Source: Terriglobales bacterium (GTDB lineage Bacteria; Acidobacteriota; Terriglobia; Terriglobales; Acidobacteriaceae). Taken from it: DNA of 64,000 bases. The stretch is taken from NCBI GenBank assembly GCA_035487355.1, contig DATHMF010000006.1, forward strand, positions 124,001 to 188,000, written 5' to 3'. Position numbers and translations under genes: made by a program. The notes beneath the pieces were generated by a model. That model did no database searches and was not told the DNA's origin. It worked only from the letters and a program-made list of their open reading frames with translations. This document shows positions 47,139-56,581 of the stretch, piece after piece. How positions within the stretch are numbered: position 1 is the first letter of the stretch; the number at the start of each line of letters is the position of its first letter.

Positions 47139-47215
47139 TTGTTTTAAGGATACTTGGAACAAAGGAACAGAATTTCGCAGTTTGTAAGCACTTGGAAAAA
47201 CAGAAGGACATGTTT

Positions 47216-50200
47216 ATGAAAAACTCATTGTGCAGATCGAAATCATCTTCGGCAAATTCCTCAGCCCGCGGCATGGCGCTCGTTACTACGTTGCTGCTGC
47301 TGATCATGCTCTCGGCTTTGGCCATCGCCTTTACGCTGGCGGTAAATACTGAAAACCGCATGCAAGGCACCGACAAGGGCAACACCCAGGCCTACTATGG
47401 CGCCGAAGCCGGCATGGAAAAAATGATGATCGACCTGAATGGGCTCTACAATACAGCGGCGGCGCCCAGTGTGGCCCAGATCCAGGGTCTTAGCGCGCTC
47501 TCGACCTGTACGTCGCCCTGTCCCTTCCCTGTCATTCCCGGCATTCAATACAGCGAATACAACTTTAATACGACCCCCAGTGCCACGGATCCAACCCAGC
47601 CGAAAACCTGGCCCTCCACCGTCCAGGCTGGCCCCAATGCGGGTCTCATTGCGGATGTTATTCCCATAACGCTGTCAGTGACCGCCAAGACCAACGCCAG
47701 CGAAGAAGTGCGCATGATCCGGAACGTGGAAGTGGCGCTGATTCCGGTCTTCCAGTTCGGTGTCTTTTCTGATAGCGATCTCGATACTTTCGCCGGCCCT
47801 CCCATGGAGATTGGCGGCCGTGTCCAGACCAATGGTGACCTCTACCTGGCGGCCGGAAACGGAGGCGACACGGCATTTTTGGGCAAGCTGCGAACCGCCA
47901 AAGAAGTGGTCCGCGATTTTCTCGCCAATGGTGCTTCCATGACCACCCACACGGGAATTGTGGAGATACCCACGGCCACCGGGGGCTGCAACTCGCCCGC
48001 CAAGTCTGCCTGCCGGCAACTCTCTTACACCGGTCCTAATGAGAGTAGTTGGCAGGGCGGCGTATGGCCCGACACCGTAGATCCTTTTGGCAACAGCTTT
48101 GGCGGTAACCTTAACACCACCCCCGGCTGGGGAGGCATCTCGAGCACTTACTCAGGTTTCCTGCTGGCGCACGAAGACGGGGTCAAGCCGCTCAGTCTGC
48201 CCTTCGTCCAACCCGGAGTGAGTAACATTGAGATCCTGCGCCGTGGCCAGACTACCGACCCTGTTAGCCTCACTCAATCTCGCCTTTACAGCAAGGCCCA
48301 GATTCGCGTACTGCTGGATGATGATCCCGCCGATCTTCCCGGCGGTGCTGGTGATCCTAACAATATCCGTTTGGCCAACACTGGCACTTACGCCAATGGC
48401 GTGCCGGTCACCGTATGGCCGGCGGTGGTCCCTAACCAACAGCTCACGACCACGGCTTGCAATTCAGCCTGCACCACATTTTTTGCTGAAGGGACGAATG
48501 CAGCTATTCTCGGCCCCGGCCCCTTCACCGCCGACACGAACTGGGTGCTTCCGAAATCTGATGCTGGCGGCACTTACACCGAGAATGGTACTCCGGTGGT
48601 TGATAACGGCATGTCACCGAACACAGCCCCCTACATGACAGACAACCCGAATACGCCCTTGAAAAAGAGATGGAGCCTGATTGATGGCTGGCTCAGGGTT
48701 GAGGTTCGCAAGGCCGATGGCAGCTATCTGCCGGTTACCGCCGAGTGGCTGAAGCTCGGCTTCGCCCGCGGCTTTGACACGCCGACTGCCCCGTTGAGCA
48801 ATAGCGTGCATCCCCAGGCCATCCTGATCCTCCAGCAATTGGCCAATCGCAAGGCCATGAGCAACACCCTTACCAATCCAACAGGTGGTCCCGCGATGAT
48901 TCCCGGTATCGTGAGCGAAACCACCGGCAAGACAGTTGGTAATCCGCTCACCCCCGCTCTTACCGCTCTCGGCGTCACTGATCTGAAGAAGGATACGAGC
49001 GGCAAGTGGGTCTATGCCGGCGATCCCACGCAAGCTAATAACAATCCAGCCTCAGTCACCCCTAGTGCTACTGTCGGAAGCAATGCCTTCAATTTCTATC
49101 CCATCAACATGTATGACAGCCGTGAAGGTGAACCTCGTGAGAACACAAACCCCAATGGCGGCGGCACGAATCGCGTCGCTGGCGGAAATTATGGCTGCAC
49201 CGTCAATGGGGTCATGAACGTCACTGAAATTGACGTAGGCAACCTGCAAAAATGGTTGACCGGCGCCACCGGCACCAACGGCACCCAAGTGGAGAACGTG
49301 TCGCAGAACGGTTACATCCTTTACTTCTCTGATCATCGCGGCATGCTTCCGGAGGCTGCGGCACCCAAGGCAGGTCCGCCGATCATTCTTGGCGCTTACG
49401 GCTTTGAAGACGTCATTAACCCTGGCAGCTCCCAGGGAATACCAAACAATGCAACCACCCCGATGGATGCAGGCGAAGATGTTGAAATTGCCGGCGATGC
49501 CGGCTCTGGCCTGCTGGAAGTCTATGGCTCAGCCAACCTGGGTCTGGGCTTCGGCTTCAATCCGGGTGACTTGGCGCCAGGAAGCGTCATGGCGGCCGGC
49601 GCCCACAGGGGTGATGAAGTATTCACGCGCCTGCCCAAGTGTGACATTGGTCGCGCCAACTGGGTCTCTGGTGCCCGTCACGGTGTACGCCTTATAGATG
49701 GCGGTCCCGGCAATCTGCCTCTGCGCGCCAACGGCGACCCCAGCAACATTGGCGGCTTCACCGTGGCTAGCGACAATCCTGCGTACGTTGAAGGCAACTA
49801 CAATGCCAGCGCTGCCGGATGGGATAACCCCGTGGCTCCGGCGCCGGGCTATCCGCACGCCTCCGCCGCCGTCCTGGCCGATACGGTTACTCTGCTCTCC
49901 AACTCCTGGAATGACCTGAATAGCTTCGCCAGCCCGGGCAGCGTTACCGGCAACTACAATGCGACGACGGGCACCATCACCACTCCGAATATCATGGGCC
50001 GCGTGGCTACGGCCACCTACTATCGCCTGGCCATCGCCAGCGGCAAGAACGTTGACTTCCCGCTTCCCACCTATGGCACCAATGGCACCCCTATTGGCAC
50101 CAACGGAGGCGCAACCAATCCGGGTGATTTGGACAAAACCGGGACCGTCGGCGGCCCTCCCAGTGACTATGGCACCGATGGCGGTATTCACAACTTTTTG

Positions 50201-50467
50201 CGTTATCTCGAGACTTGGAGCAAAATTGACCTGGGCAACGTCGTGATTCCTTCAAGTGGCTCCTTCTACAACGGCTCCATGGTAAGTCTGTATTACTCCC
50301 AATACACGACCGGTGTGTTTAAGTGCTGCGGTACGGTCTATCAACCGCCCAACCGCAACTACCACTTTGATCTGGACTTCCAGAACCTCTCCGAGGTGCC
50401 ACCAGGTACCCCCAGGTTCCAGGAGGTCATCAACGTGGGCTACAAACAGGACCTGACATATAGATAA
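47216..50467 (+). CDS. Very large PilX-like protein with N-terminal pilin anchor
   Basis: The ATG at 47216 has AAGGA 8 bases before it and gives 1083 residues; an ATG at 47135 overlapping the previous stop would add 27. The N-terminus matches the PilX_N domain: SARGMALVTTLLLLIMLSAL, a single hydrophobic helix, then NTQAYYGAEAGMEKMMIDL. Usual PilX proteins are about 150-200 residues. The remaining 950 residues are beta-rich, with many Asn, Gly, Thr and Pro and no obvious repeats or Cys-rich von Willebrand domain. It may stand in for the PilY1-type tip adhesin, which is missing here. A strong terminator follows 36 bases later. Confidence 0.78.
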   Translation: MKNSLCRSKSSSANSSARGMALVTTLLLLIMLSALAIAFTLAVNTENRMQGTDKGNTQAYYGAEAGMEKMMIDLNGLYNTAAAPSVAQIQGLSALSTCTSPCPFPVIPGIQYSEYNFNTTPSATDPTQPKTWPSTVQAGPNAGLIADVIPITLSVTAKTNASEEVRMIRNVEVALIPVFQFGVFSDSDLDTFAGPPMEIGGRVQTNGDLYLAAGNGGDTAFLGKLRTAKEVVRDFLANGASMTTHTGIVEIPTATGGCNSPAKSACRQLSYTGPNESSWQGGVWPDTVDPFGNSFGGNLNTTPGWGGISSTYSGFLLAHEDGVKPLSLPFVQPGVSNIEILRRGQTTDPVSLTQSRLYSKAQIRVLLDDDPADLPGGAGDPNNIRLANTGTYANGVPVTVWPAVVPNQQLTTTACNSACTTFFAEGTNAAILGPGPFTADTNWVLPKSDAGGTYTENGTPVVDNGMSPNTAPYMTDNPNTPLKKRWSLIDGWLRVEVRKADGSYLPVTAEWLKLGFARGFDTPTAPLSNSVHPQAILILQQLANRKAMSNTLTNPTGGPAMIPGIVSETTGKTVGNPLTPALTALGVTDLKKDTSGKWVYAGDPTQANNNPASVTPSATVGSNAFNFYPINMYDSREGEPRENTNPNGGGTNRVAGGNYGCTVNGVMNVTEIDVGNLQKWLTGATGTNGTQVENVSQNGYILYFSDHRGMLPEAAAPKAGPPIILGAYGFEDVINPGSSQGIPNNATTPMDAGEDVEIAGDAGSGLLEVYGSANLGLGFGFNPGDLAPGSVMAAGAHRGDEVFTRLPKCDIGRANWVSGARHGVRLIDGGPGNLPLRANGDPSNIGGFTVASDNPAYVEGNYNASAAGWDNPVAPAPGYPHASAAVLADTVTLLSNSWNDLNSFASPGSVTGNYNATTGTITTPNIMGRVATATYYRLAIASGKNVDFPLPTYGTNGTPIGTNGGATNPGDLDKTGTVGGPPSDYGTDGGIHNFLRYLETWSKIDLGNVVIPSSGSFYNGSMVSLYYSQYTTGVFKCCGTVYQPPNRNYHFDLDFQNLSEVPPGTPRFQEVINVGYKQDLTYR

Positions 50468-50502
50468 GCTGATTTATCGGTAACAGCACTCGTCCATAAT
50501 CC

Positions 50503-50529
50503 AAAAGCCCCGCCGCACGCGGGGCTTTT
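50503..50529 (+). terminator. Terminator of the minor pilin operon
   Basis: AAAAGCCCCGC (50503-50513) pairs perfectly with GCGGGGCTTTT (50519-50529) around a 5-base loop and is followed by a T-rich run, GCTTTTCCTTT. Confidence 0.9.
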
Positions 50530-50603
50530 GCTTTTCCTTTCGTGTTCCTTCGTTTGCCTTTGTACCCTTTGTGGTTAGCTTTTTGATTTATTGTTGTATC
50601 TGA

Positions 50604-51992
50604 ATGCACACCAACTTCCTGCTCCGTACCGACAGCTATAAGTTCACCCACTGGAAGCAGTATCCAGCCGGGACGACCCATGTCTATAGCTACATGGAAT
50701 CGCGCGGCGGCATGTTTCCTCAGACCCTGTTCTTCGGTCTGCAGTACTACCTGAAAAATTATCTGCAGGGCCCGGTCTTCGACAAAAACGACATTGCCGA
50801 AGCCGAGGACTTCTGCCGCCAGCACTTCGGACACAACGGTTATTTCAACCGCGCCGGCTGGGAATACCTTCTGCAAAAATACTCGGGGCGGCTGCCTGTA
50901 AAAATCATGGCTGTACCCGAGGGTACCGTGGTTCCTGTGTCCAACGTGCTCATGACCATCGAGAACACTGATCCTAACTGTCCCTGGTTGACCAATTACC
51001 TGGAAACTCTGCTTCTGAAAGTCTGGTATCCCATTACCGTGGCGACCCTCTCCTATGAGATGAAGAAGATGTTCCGCCACTTTCTCGAGCTGAGCGGGGA
51101 CCCCTCTTTGCTTCCCTTCAAGGTCCACGACTTCGGCTACCGCGGCGTCTCCAGCGAAGAGACTGCGGCCATAGGCGGAGCCGCCCATCTCATCAACTTT
51201 CAAGGCACCGACACCGTGGCCGGTATTCAGATGCTTAAAAATTTCTATGGCGCTGCCGCCATGCCTGGCTTCAGCGTGCCCGCCGCGGAGCACTCCACCA
51301 TCACCGCCTGGGGCAAAGAGGGCGAAGCCGATGCTTACCAAAACATGCTGAAGCAGTTCCCCGAAGGCATCGTCGCCTGCGTGAGCGATTCTTACGACAT
51401 TCTCAAGGCTTGCGCTGAGATCTGGGGCCAGCGTCTGCGCCAGGCCGTCCTTGATCGTAACGGTGTCCTGGTCATCCGCCCCGACTCGGGAGATCCCAAG
51501 CGCGTGTTGCTCGAAGTCTTTCAGATTCTCTCGGAACGTTTTGGCTTTGAGATCAACTCCAAGGGCTACCGTGTGCTAAACCCTAAAGTTCGCGTCATCC
51601 AGGGAGACGGAATCAATTACTGGACCATGGGCGACATTCTGACTGCCATCACCAAAAGCGGATGGTCCGCCGACAACCTCACCTTCGGCATCGGTGGAGC
51701 GCTCCTGCAGCAGCTCAACCGCGATACCCAGAAGTTCGCTCTGAAGTGCTCCAGCGTGACCGTCAACGGCGTGCAGCGCGACGTCTACAAAGACCCGGCA
51801 ACGGACCACGCCAAGGCCTCCAAGCGCGGACGGCTGGCGCTGGTGCGCGGCAGACAGCATCTGGAAACCGTCACGCTCGGCGAGCAAAGCAATGTTCCTG
51901 GAAATTTGCTGGAGACTGTTTTTCTCAACGGCGAGTTGCTCAAAGAATTTTCACTCGAAGAGATCCGGGATCGAGCAAAAATCGGATCTTGA
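50604..51992 (+). CDS. nadV: Nicotinamide phosphoribosyltransferase (NAMPT/NadV type)
   Basis: The 462-residue enzyme matches NAMPT, not ordinary nicotinate phosphoribosyltransferase: RTDSYKFTHWKQYP at the start, then FFGLQYYLKNYL, DFGYRGVSSEETAAIGGAAH, FQGTDTVAG, the phosphohistidine region VPAAEHSTITAWG and the phosphoribosyl-binding VIRPDSGDP. It converts nicotinamide and PRPP to NMN, a shortcut in NAD salvage that in bacteria is sporadic and often linked to phages. A NadM adenylyltransferase is not adjacent. It has no clear ribosome site and starts 74 bases after the pilin terminator. Confidence 0.94.
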   Translation: MHTNFLLRTDSYKFTHWKQYPAGTTHVYSYMESRGGMFPQTLFFGLQYYLKNYLQGPVFDKNDIAEAEDFCRQHFGHNGYFNRAGWEYLLQKYSGRLPVKIMAVPEGTVVPVSNVLMTIENTDPNCPWLTNYLETLLLKVWYPITVATLSYEMKKMFRHFLELSGDPSLLPFKVHDFGYRGVSSEETAAIGGAAHLINFQGTDTVAGIQMLKNFYGAAAMPGFSVPAAEHSTITAWGKEGEADAYQNMLKQFPEGIVACVSDSYDILKACAEIWGQRLRQAVLDRNGVLVIRPDSGDPKRVLLEVFQILSERFGFEINSKGYRVLNPKVRVIQGDGINYWTMGDILTAITKSGWSADNLTFGIGGALLQQLNRDTQKFALKCSSVTVNGVQRDVYKDPATDHAKASKRGRLALVRGRQHLETVTLGEQSNVPGNLLETVFLNGELLKEFSLEEIRDRAKIGS

Positions 51993-52146
51993 AATCCTGG
52001 AATTTAATCAAGTTTTAAAGTCTGGTAAGTTATTTATTATCAATAGCTTAGCCTTATTTATGGAACAGGGGATGGCTGACCCTTGTTGGGGTTTGTTGAA
52101 TCATCTTGGCCTGTGCCATGAAACGTGCGAAACTCAAGGGCGCTGC

Positions 52147-54156
52147 ATGAAATATTGCGACATCTGCCACCAGACCTATCCCACCGAGTTCACCACCTGT
52201 CCGCGCGACCAGAGTCCCTTGCGTACGACCACGGAGCTGCTGCAAGGCATGGTGTTGCGCGGCAAGTATGAGATTCAGGAGAAGCTCGGCGCCGGGGGCA
52301 TGGCGACGGTCTACTTGGCCAAGCACAAGGCTTTTAGTGAACTGCGCGCCATCAAGGTGGTCAGCAGCCGCAACCTGGAGGACCAGAACTTCATACGCCG
52401 CTTCAAGACGGAAGCGGTTATCACCCGCAAGCTGCAGCATCCTAACGCCGTACGCGTGGACGATCTCGACGAAACCGAAGACGGCCGCCCGTTTATCGTC
52501 ATGGAGTATGTGCAGGGCGCCAACCTGCGCAGCACGATCCAGAATGAAGGTCCGCTGCCGGTCAAGCGCGCCCTCAATATTGCGGCCCAGGCTGCCGCTG
52601 CCCTGGCGGCGGCACATGAGCTGGGAATCACGCACCGCGACATCAAGCCCGACAACATTCTTCTGATTCGCCAGCCCGATGGCAGCGACCTGGTCAAGGT
52701 GCTGGATTTTGGCATTGCCAAGGTGCGAGAAGGCTCTTTCGATATCGGCGCCGGATACACGGCCACGCAGACGGGTTTGATCATCGGCACGCCGCAGTAC
52801 ATCTCTCCGGAACAGGCCAAGGGCGAGCATGGCGACCAGATTGACGGCCGCGCCGACCTTTACTCGCTGGGGATCGTGCTGTACGAGATGGTGACCGGGC
52901 AGTTGCCCTTCCAATCGCAGACCGCGGTGGGGATGCTGATGCACCACCTGCAAACCCCTGCTCCTGATCCGAAAGTAGTGAAGCCGGATTTGAACATTCC
53001 CCCGGCGCTTTCGGCGTTGCTGCAGAAGGCGCTGGAAAAAGACCCGGCCAACCGCTACCAGACGGCACAAGATATGTTGCGCGCGATTCAGGCGGTGCAG
53101 CAGTCTTTAGGCGAAGGCAAAACCACGATGGTGCTGACCCCGGAGGCCTGGAACGCCTCGCCAAGCAGCACTACAGCCAACCTGCCAGCCCCCGCAGCAC
53201 CAACCACGCGCAGCACGGTTTACTCTCCAGCAAAAACGCAGCCTGCTACTGCGCCTCAACCCAAGCCTGCTACCGCGGCGCGGCCTGCCCAGGCACGGGC
53301 CAAACCGGCCCCACCTAAAAGCGGCAAAGGTAAATGGATTGCTTTGGCTGTCGTGGTGATTGGCGTACTGCTGGTGCTGGGAAAGATGCAGCGTGACAAG
53401 CTGGCGACGAACACTAATCCCGCGCCGCAGCCGACGCCCACCGTAGCTTCCCACGAGCCCGCTACACATTCTGCTCCGGATGATGCCGCCATCACCACTG
53501 AAATTCAGCGTGCGATTGCAGCCACAGAGTGGGCTAAAGAAGCCTCCATCAATGTTGGGGTAAAAGACGGCAATGTGACCCTTACCGGCAAGGCCCCCAG
53601 GCACTACGATGCCGATATGGCCGGCGCGATTGCAGCCAACATCAGCGGGGTAAAGCTGGTGCACAACGAAATTGCTGTTCCCACTCCCACGCCGGCGCCT
53701 ACACAGGTTGCGCAGATACCCACTAAACCAACGAAGACAGATAACTCTCAGCAGAAAAAACAAGAGGCCGCGCTCAAACAACGCGTAGACCAGTTGATTC
53801 AAACCGGAGTCTTCCAGCGCGAGAACCGGCAATTCGGTGGGGCCATGCAAAGTTTTCGCGACGCCCTGAAATTGGATCCGGGGAATCAGCAAGCTGTGAC
53901 TGAGATTAAGAACACAGTCAAAGCCGCCGGGCTGGCCGGGAACCAGGCAGGACAACCGCAGCAAAATCAGAATGTCCCATTAAAGTTCTGGCAAGTGCGC
54001 GCCATGCTTGAGGCCAAGATGGTGCCGCAGAAAATTGTTGGTGCCGTACGTTTGCGAGGCGTGGATTTTGGCCTCACATCCGATCAGGAGCAGACGCTGC
54101 GCGATGCTGGGGCAAATGATGGCCTGATTCGTGTGATTCATAATAATCGGCGATAA
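52147..54156 (+). CDS. Serine/threonine protein kinase with zinc-ribbon start, membrane span and BON-like domain
   Basis: I start at the ATG at 52147, with AAGGG 6 bases before it; the open frame upstream runs into nadV and has no homology. The 669-residue protein opens with a short Cys cluster (CDICHQTYPTEFTTCPRDQ), then a Hanks-type kinase: LGAGGMATVYLAKH, Lys70, HRDIKPDN at 163-170, DFG at 187-189 and GTPQYISPEQA. After a Pro/Ala linker comes a membrane helix (WIALAVVVIGVLLVLG). The outer part has a BON-like domain (AITTEIQRAIAATEWAKEAS, GNVTLTGKAPRHYDADM) and a helical C-terminus with a TPR-like stretch. It is likely a membrane sensor kinase. Confidence 0.9.
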   Translation: MKYCDICHQTYPTEFTTCPRDQSPLRTTTELLQGMVLRGKYEIQEKLGAGGMATVYLAKHKAFSELRAIKVVSSRNLEDQNFIRRFKTEAVITRKLQHPNAVRVDDLDETEDGRPFIVMEYVQGANLRSTIQNEGPLPVKRALNIAAQAAAALAAAHELGITHRDIKPDNILLIRQPDGSDLVKVLDFGIAKVREGSFDIGAGYTATQTGLIIGTPQYISPEQAKGEHGDQIDGRADLYSLGIVLYEMVTGQLPFQSQTAVGMLMHHLQTPAPDPKVVKPDLNIPPALSALLQKALEKDPANRYQTAQDMLRAIQAVQQSLGEGKTTMVLTPEAWNASPSSTTANLPAPAAPTTRSTVYSPAKTQPATAPQPKPATAARPAQARAKPAPPKSGKGKWIALAVVVIGVLLVLGKMQRDKLATNTNPAPQPTPTVASHEPATHSAPDDAAITTEIQRAIAATEWAKEASINVGVKDGNVTLTGKAPRHYDADMAGAIAANISGVKLVHNEIAVPTPTPAPTQVAQIPTKPTKTDNSQQKKQEAALKQRVDQLIQTGVFQRENRQFGGAMQSFRDALKLDPGNQQAVTEIKNTVKAAGLAGNQAGQPQQNQNVPLKFWQVRAMLEAKMVPQKIVGAVRLRGVDFGLTSDQEQTLRDAGANDGLIRVIHNNRR

Positions 54157-54607
54157 GAGAATTGGGTCATTGGGCCATCGGATCATTGGGCCATTGGATC
54201 ATTCGACGAAGGGGCAATGCCACGCACAATTTGACCTGAACGAACCCTCACCCAGACGAAAAATCCTAAAAAAAAAATGAAATCCACATGCCAAAATGGG
54301 GTAGTTCCAGAATGGGATTTTATATATAAGACCAATGTTTTCTTATATTTACAGGCGCCAATAAAGCACTCTATAGCTCATTGAGTGCAAGCCGCCTTCC
54401 ATCCTCTCGAAAATCGTTGACATGCCTTCTGCAACCGGGCTATTACATAATTACAGCCTTACTGAAATGTTTCGAGTAAGGATGCAATTTCCAGGTGAGT
54501 TATCCGGGAAAGCCTCTTAACGCCCCCCGCAAAGAAGCACCCAAGAAGTTCCCTCCTGCTTCCCCTCAGGCGGAAGGGGTGAATGGAATCAGTACAAGAG
54601 GAAAAAT
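54157..54607. other. Intergenic region with a tandem repeat
   Basis: A 16-base unit TCATTGGGCCATCGGA is repeated 2.3 times at 54167-54203, just after the kinase stop. The rest is AT-rich around 54270-54360 and carries no supported gene. An RNA leader for the next gene is possible; I see the ribosome site AGAGGA before 54608 but no clear promoter. Confidence 0.5.
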
Positions 54608-55528
54608 ATGCATACGCACGCACGCCATCTTGACAAAGTAATCTCGAGCCGGGTCCCGACGCGCATTGCTTCGCCGCGACACGTTGCACCCGGAACGTGG
54701 TCAATTGGTATCTATGCGGGCCGCTCCCCTCTGCAGCTTGCACCTTTACCCAGAATCATTAACCCTGTTCTGACTGCCTGGCATGTCACCGATGTTCCGG
54801 CGCAGTTCGTGGCCGATCCGTTCATGCTGCAGTCAGGAAGCATGTGGTACATGTTTTTTCAGGTCATGAACGCGGTCAGCCGCAAGGGCGAAATTGGACT
54901 GGCGACCAGCCGCAATGGAGCCACCTGGCAGTACGAACAGATTGTGCTGAACGAATCTTTTTCGGTGTCGTTTCCCTGTGTGTTCCGGTGGAACGATGAT
55001 TTCTATATGGCCCCGGAGAGCACACAGGCCGGCGCAGTACGGCTGTATCGCGCCACATCTTTCCCGGATAAATGGGAATGCGTGAAAGACCTGGTCGAGG
55101 GCACCCATGCCGATCCTTCCCTGTTCTACTTTCAAAGAAGATGGTGGATGTTCGCATGCCCCTCGCAACAGCAACACGACGTACTTTCTCTCTACTATGC
55201 CGACAGTCCCACCGGGAAGTGGACACAACATCCCCTCAGTCCGATTATCTCTGGCAATAATCGGATCGCTCGTCCCGCTGGAAGAGTGTTGCCGTGGAAT
55301 GGAGGGCTAATCCGATTTACCCAGGATTGCTACCCCACCTACGGGAAACAGGTTAGAGCTTTTCACATCTCTGAATTGACCCCTACAACATACAAAGAGG
55401 AAGAGGTGGCGGAGAGTCCTATATTGGCCGCGAGTGGAAGCGGCTGGAATGCTTTCGGAATGCATCATCTGGATATTCACTATTCCGGAAATTCGCGATG
55501 GTTGGCCTGCGTGGACGCAATCGCATAA
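54608..55528 (+). CDS. Beta-propeller glycan protein similar to the GINT1 N-terminal / GH43-like domain
   Basis: The 306-residue protein shows the pattern of a five-bladed beta-propeller used by GH43-like and glucosamine inositolphosphorylceramide transferase N-terminal domains: VADPFMLQSGSMWYMFFQ, GEIGLATSRNGATWQYE, CVFRWNDDFYMAPES, LYRATSFPDKWE, HADPSLFYFQRRWWMF and then RPAGRVLPWNGGLIRFTQDC. Such proteins occur in bacterial glycan loci as putative glycosyl transfer partners or hydrolases. The acidic residues in VADP, MAPES and ADPS could be catalytic or binding residues. There is no signal peptide. Function is unproven; neighbours give no pathway. Confidence 0.72.
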   Translation: MHTHARHLDKVISSRVPTRIASPRHVAPGTWSIGIYAGRSPLQLAPLPRIINPVLTAWHVTDVPAQFVADPFMLQSGSMWYMFFQVMNAVSRKGEIGLATSRNGATWQYEQIVLNESFSVSFPCVFRWNDDFYMAPESTQAGAVRLYRATSFPDKWECVKDLVEGTHADPSLFYFQRRWWMFACPSQQQHDVLSLYYADSPTGKWTQHPLSPIISGNNRIARPAGRVLPWNGGLIRFTQDCYPTYGKQVRAFHISELTPTTYKEEEVAESPILAASGSGWNAFGMHHLDIHYSGNSRWLACVDAIA

Positions 55529-55607
55529 ACGCCTCCAGCGTTTGCGGCCCACAGGCCAGCTTTGATTTGTCACCAAACAATAACCCCCTCACCGGCCCCC
55601 CAAATTC

Positions 55608-55644
55608 ATCCGGCAGAAGCGTAGAGAGAGCGCTTCTGCCGGAT
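55608..55644 (+). terminator. Perfect 14-bp hairpin, probable terminator of the propeller gene
   Basis: ATCCGGCAGAAGCG (55608-55621) and CGCTTCTGCCGGAT (55631-55644) form a perfect stem with a 9-base loop, followed by CGTGTTTT. It is 80 bases after the stop codon of the beta-propeller gene. The T run is short, so its efficiency as terminator is uncertain. Confidence 0.6.
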
Positions 55645-55965
55645 CGTGTTTTGCAAGCGTCCCAAGTCCTTCCTTGCTTCGCGCCGTTTAAACCTTCAAA
55701 CCGGACCATGCGTAGATTATGTGACTGCAAACTATGATCTTGCATCTAATTTGACAGAGCTGATCTCTGGCTATGTGGACTGCAGGAAGTCAAAGGCAAG
55801 ATCCGAAGAGCTCCCTTCAACGCTTCGATCGCCCGGCAACTGAACACATATTGATGAAGACGAGTTCTCAGGTGGTCGCGATACGGAGCTATCACTCTTG
55901 GGGATGCTTCTCTGATCAAATATTCTATTTGCCCGCAGAGCGGCCGACATGTGGAATTGACTTCA

Positions 55966-55992
55966 CCGGACGCCGACAGCAACGGCGTCCGG
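55966..55992. other. Perfect 10-bp inverted repeat
   Basis: CCGGACGCCG (55966-55975) and CGGCGTCCGG (55983-55992) with a 7-base spacer. No T run follows on either strand within 10 bases, so it is either a structural RNA element or a protein-binding palindrome. Confidence 0.6.
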
Positions 55993-56412
55993 CGAACGAG
56001 TAGGCAGAGCTGACCTTTGACAGTGCACCATTGTCCACGCTTGGTTCAGGGTGCGGGCTCCCCAAATGCCTTCTGCCTACTCGAAACAATTAGCAAAGCA
56101 AACCAGCGGTAAATAACGGAAATCTGGAGTTCGGGGGTTATAACGACATCAGTGCCTGTTGTCCTTTGGTCTCCGCCTCCTTCCAGCTCCAGAAACCATG
56201 GCGCAGGTTACGTTCCAGCGATCTGGGAAATAAGATTTGCTCATATTTGACAGATTCCCAAAATGATGGCAGAGTGAGAACAGGATTTCAGCAATGATTC
56301 GTAAGCCCCATACCGATAGCTTCCCGACACCAGCCAGCCAAACGTGGCAAGGTGCGGGGCAGGGTACGTTTATGTAACGGGGGCTAATCCAATATTTTTT
56401 GGTTTTTCTATA

Positions 56413-56446
56413 AGCCTCCGACAAAAATCGGGGGCTTTCGTATTTT
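56413..56446 (+). terminator. Terminator-like hairpin without an annotated gene upstream
   Basis: AGCCTCCGA (56413-56421) pairs with TCGGGGGCT (56428-56436), one G-T pair, followed by TTCGTATTTTTG. No plus-strand gene lies in the 880 bases before it, so it may end a small RNA or act as an attenuator in the leader of the gene at 56582. Confidence 0.6.
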
Positions 56447-56581
56447 TGGGGCTGACGCATTTGGTGGCAAATCAATGTGTCGGGTCGGTGAGGAATTATG
56501 TGTTTAAGAGCTGGACAAGAATTCGTAGTTCGGCTGGTTCGTTGGCTGAGACGCATGTGGCATAAATTTTGGGGAACCAAT

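Larger units (their letters stand above)
55529..56581. other. About 1 kb without a supported gene, containing strong hairpins
   Basis: I find no convincing coding frame. Short frames on both strands lack ribosome sites and known domains. The stretch carries two long perfect inverted repeats (55608-55644, 55966-55992) and a terminator-like hairpin (56413-56446), listed separately. The right half is more AT-rich than its neighbours. It may contain one or more small RNAs or the remains of lost genes. Confidence 0.5.

Noticed and set aside
49529..50191. 220-codon minus-strand frame within the PilX-like gene
   Set aside because: Shadow of the Gly/Asn-rich coding sequence on the other strand.
53107..53964. 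285-codon minus-strand frame
   Set aside because: Antisense to the kinase and BON-like region; low-complexity composition and no homology signs.
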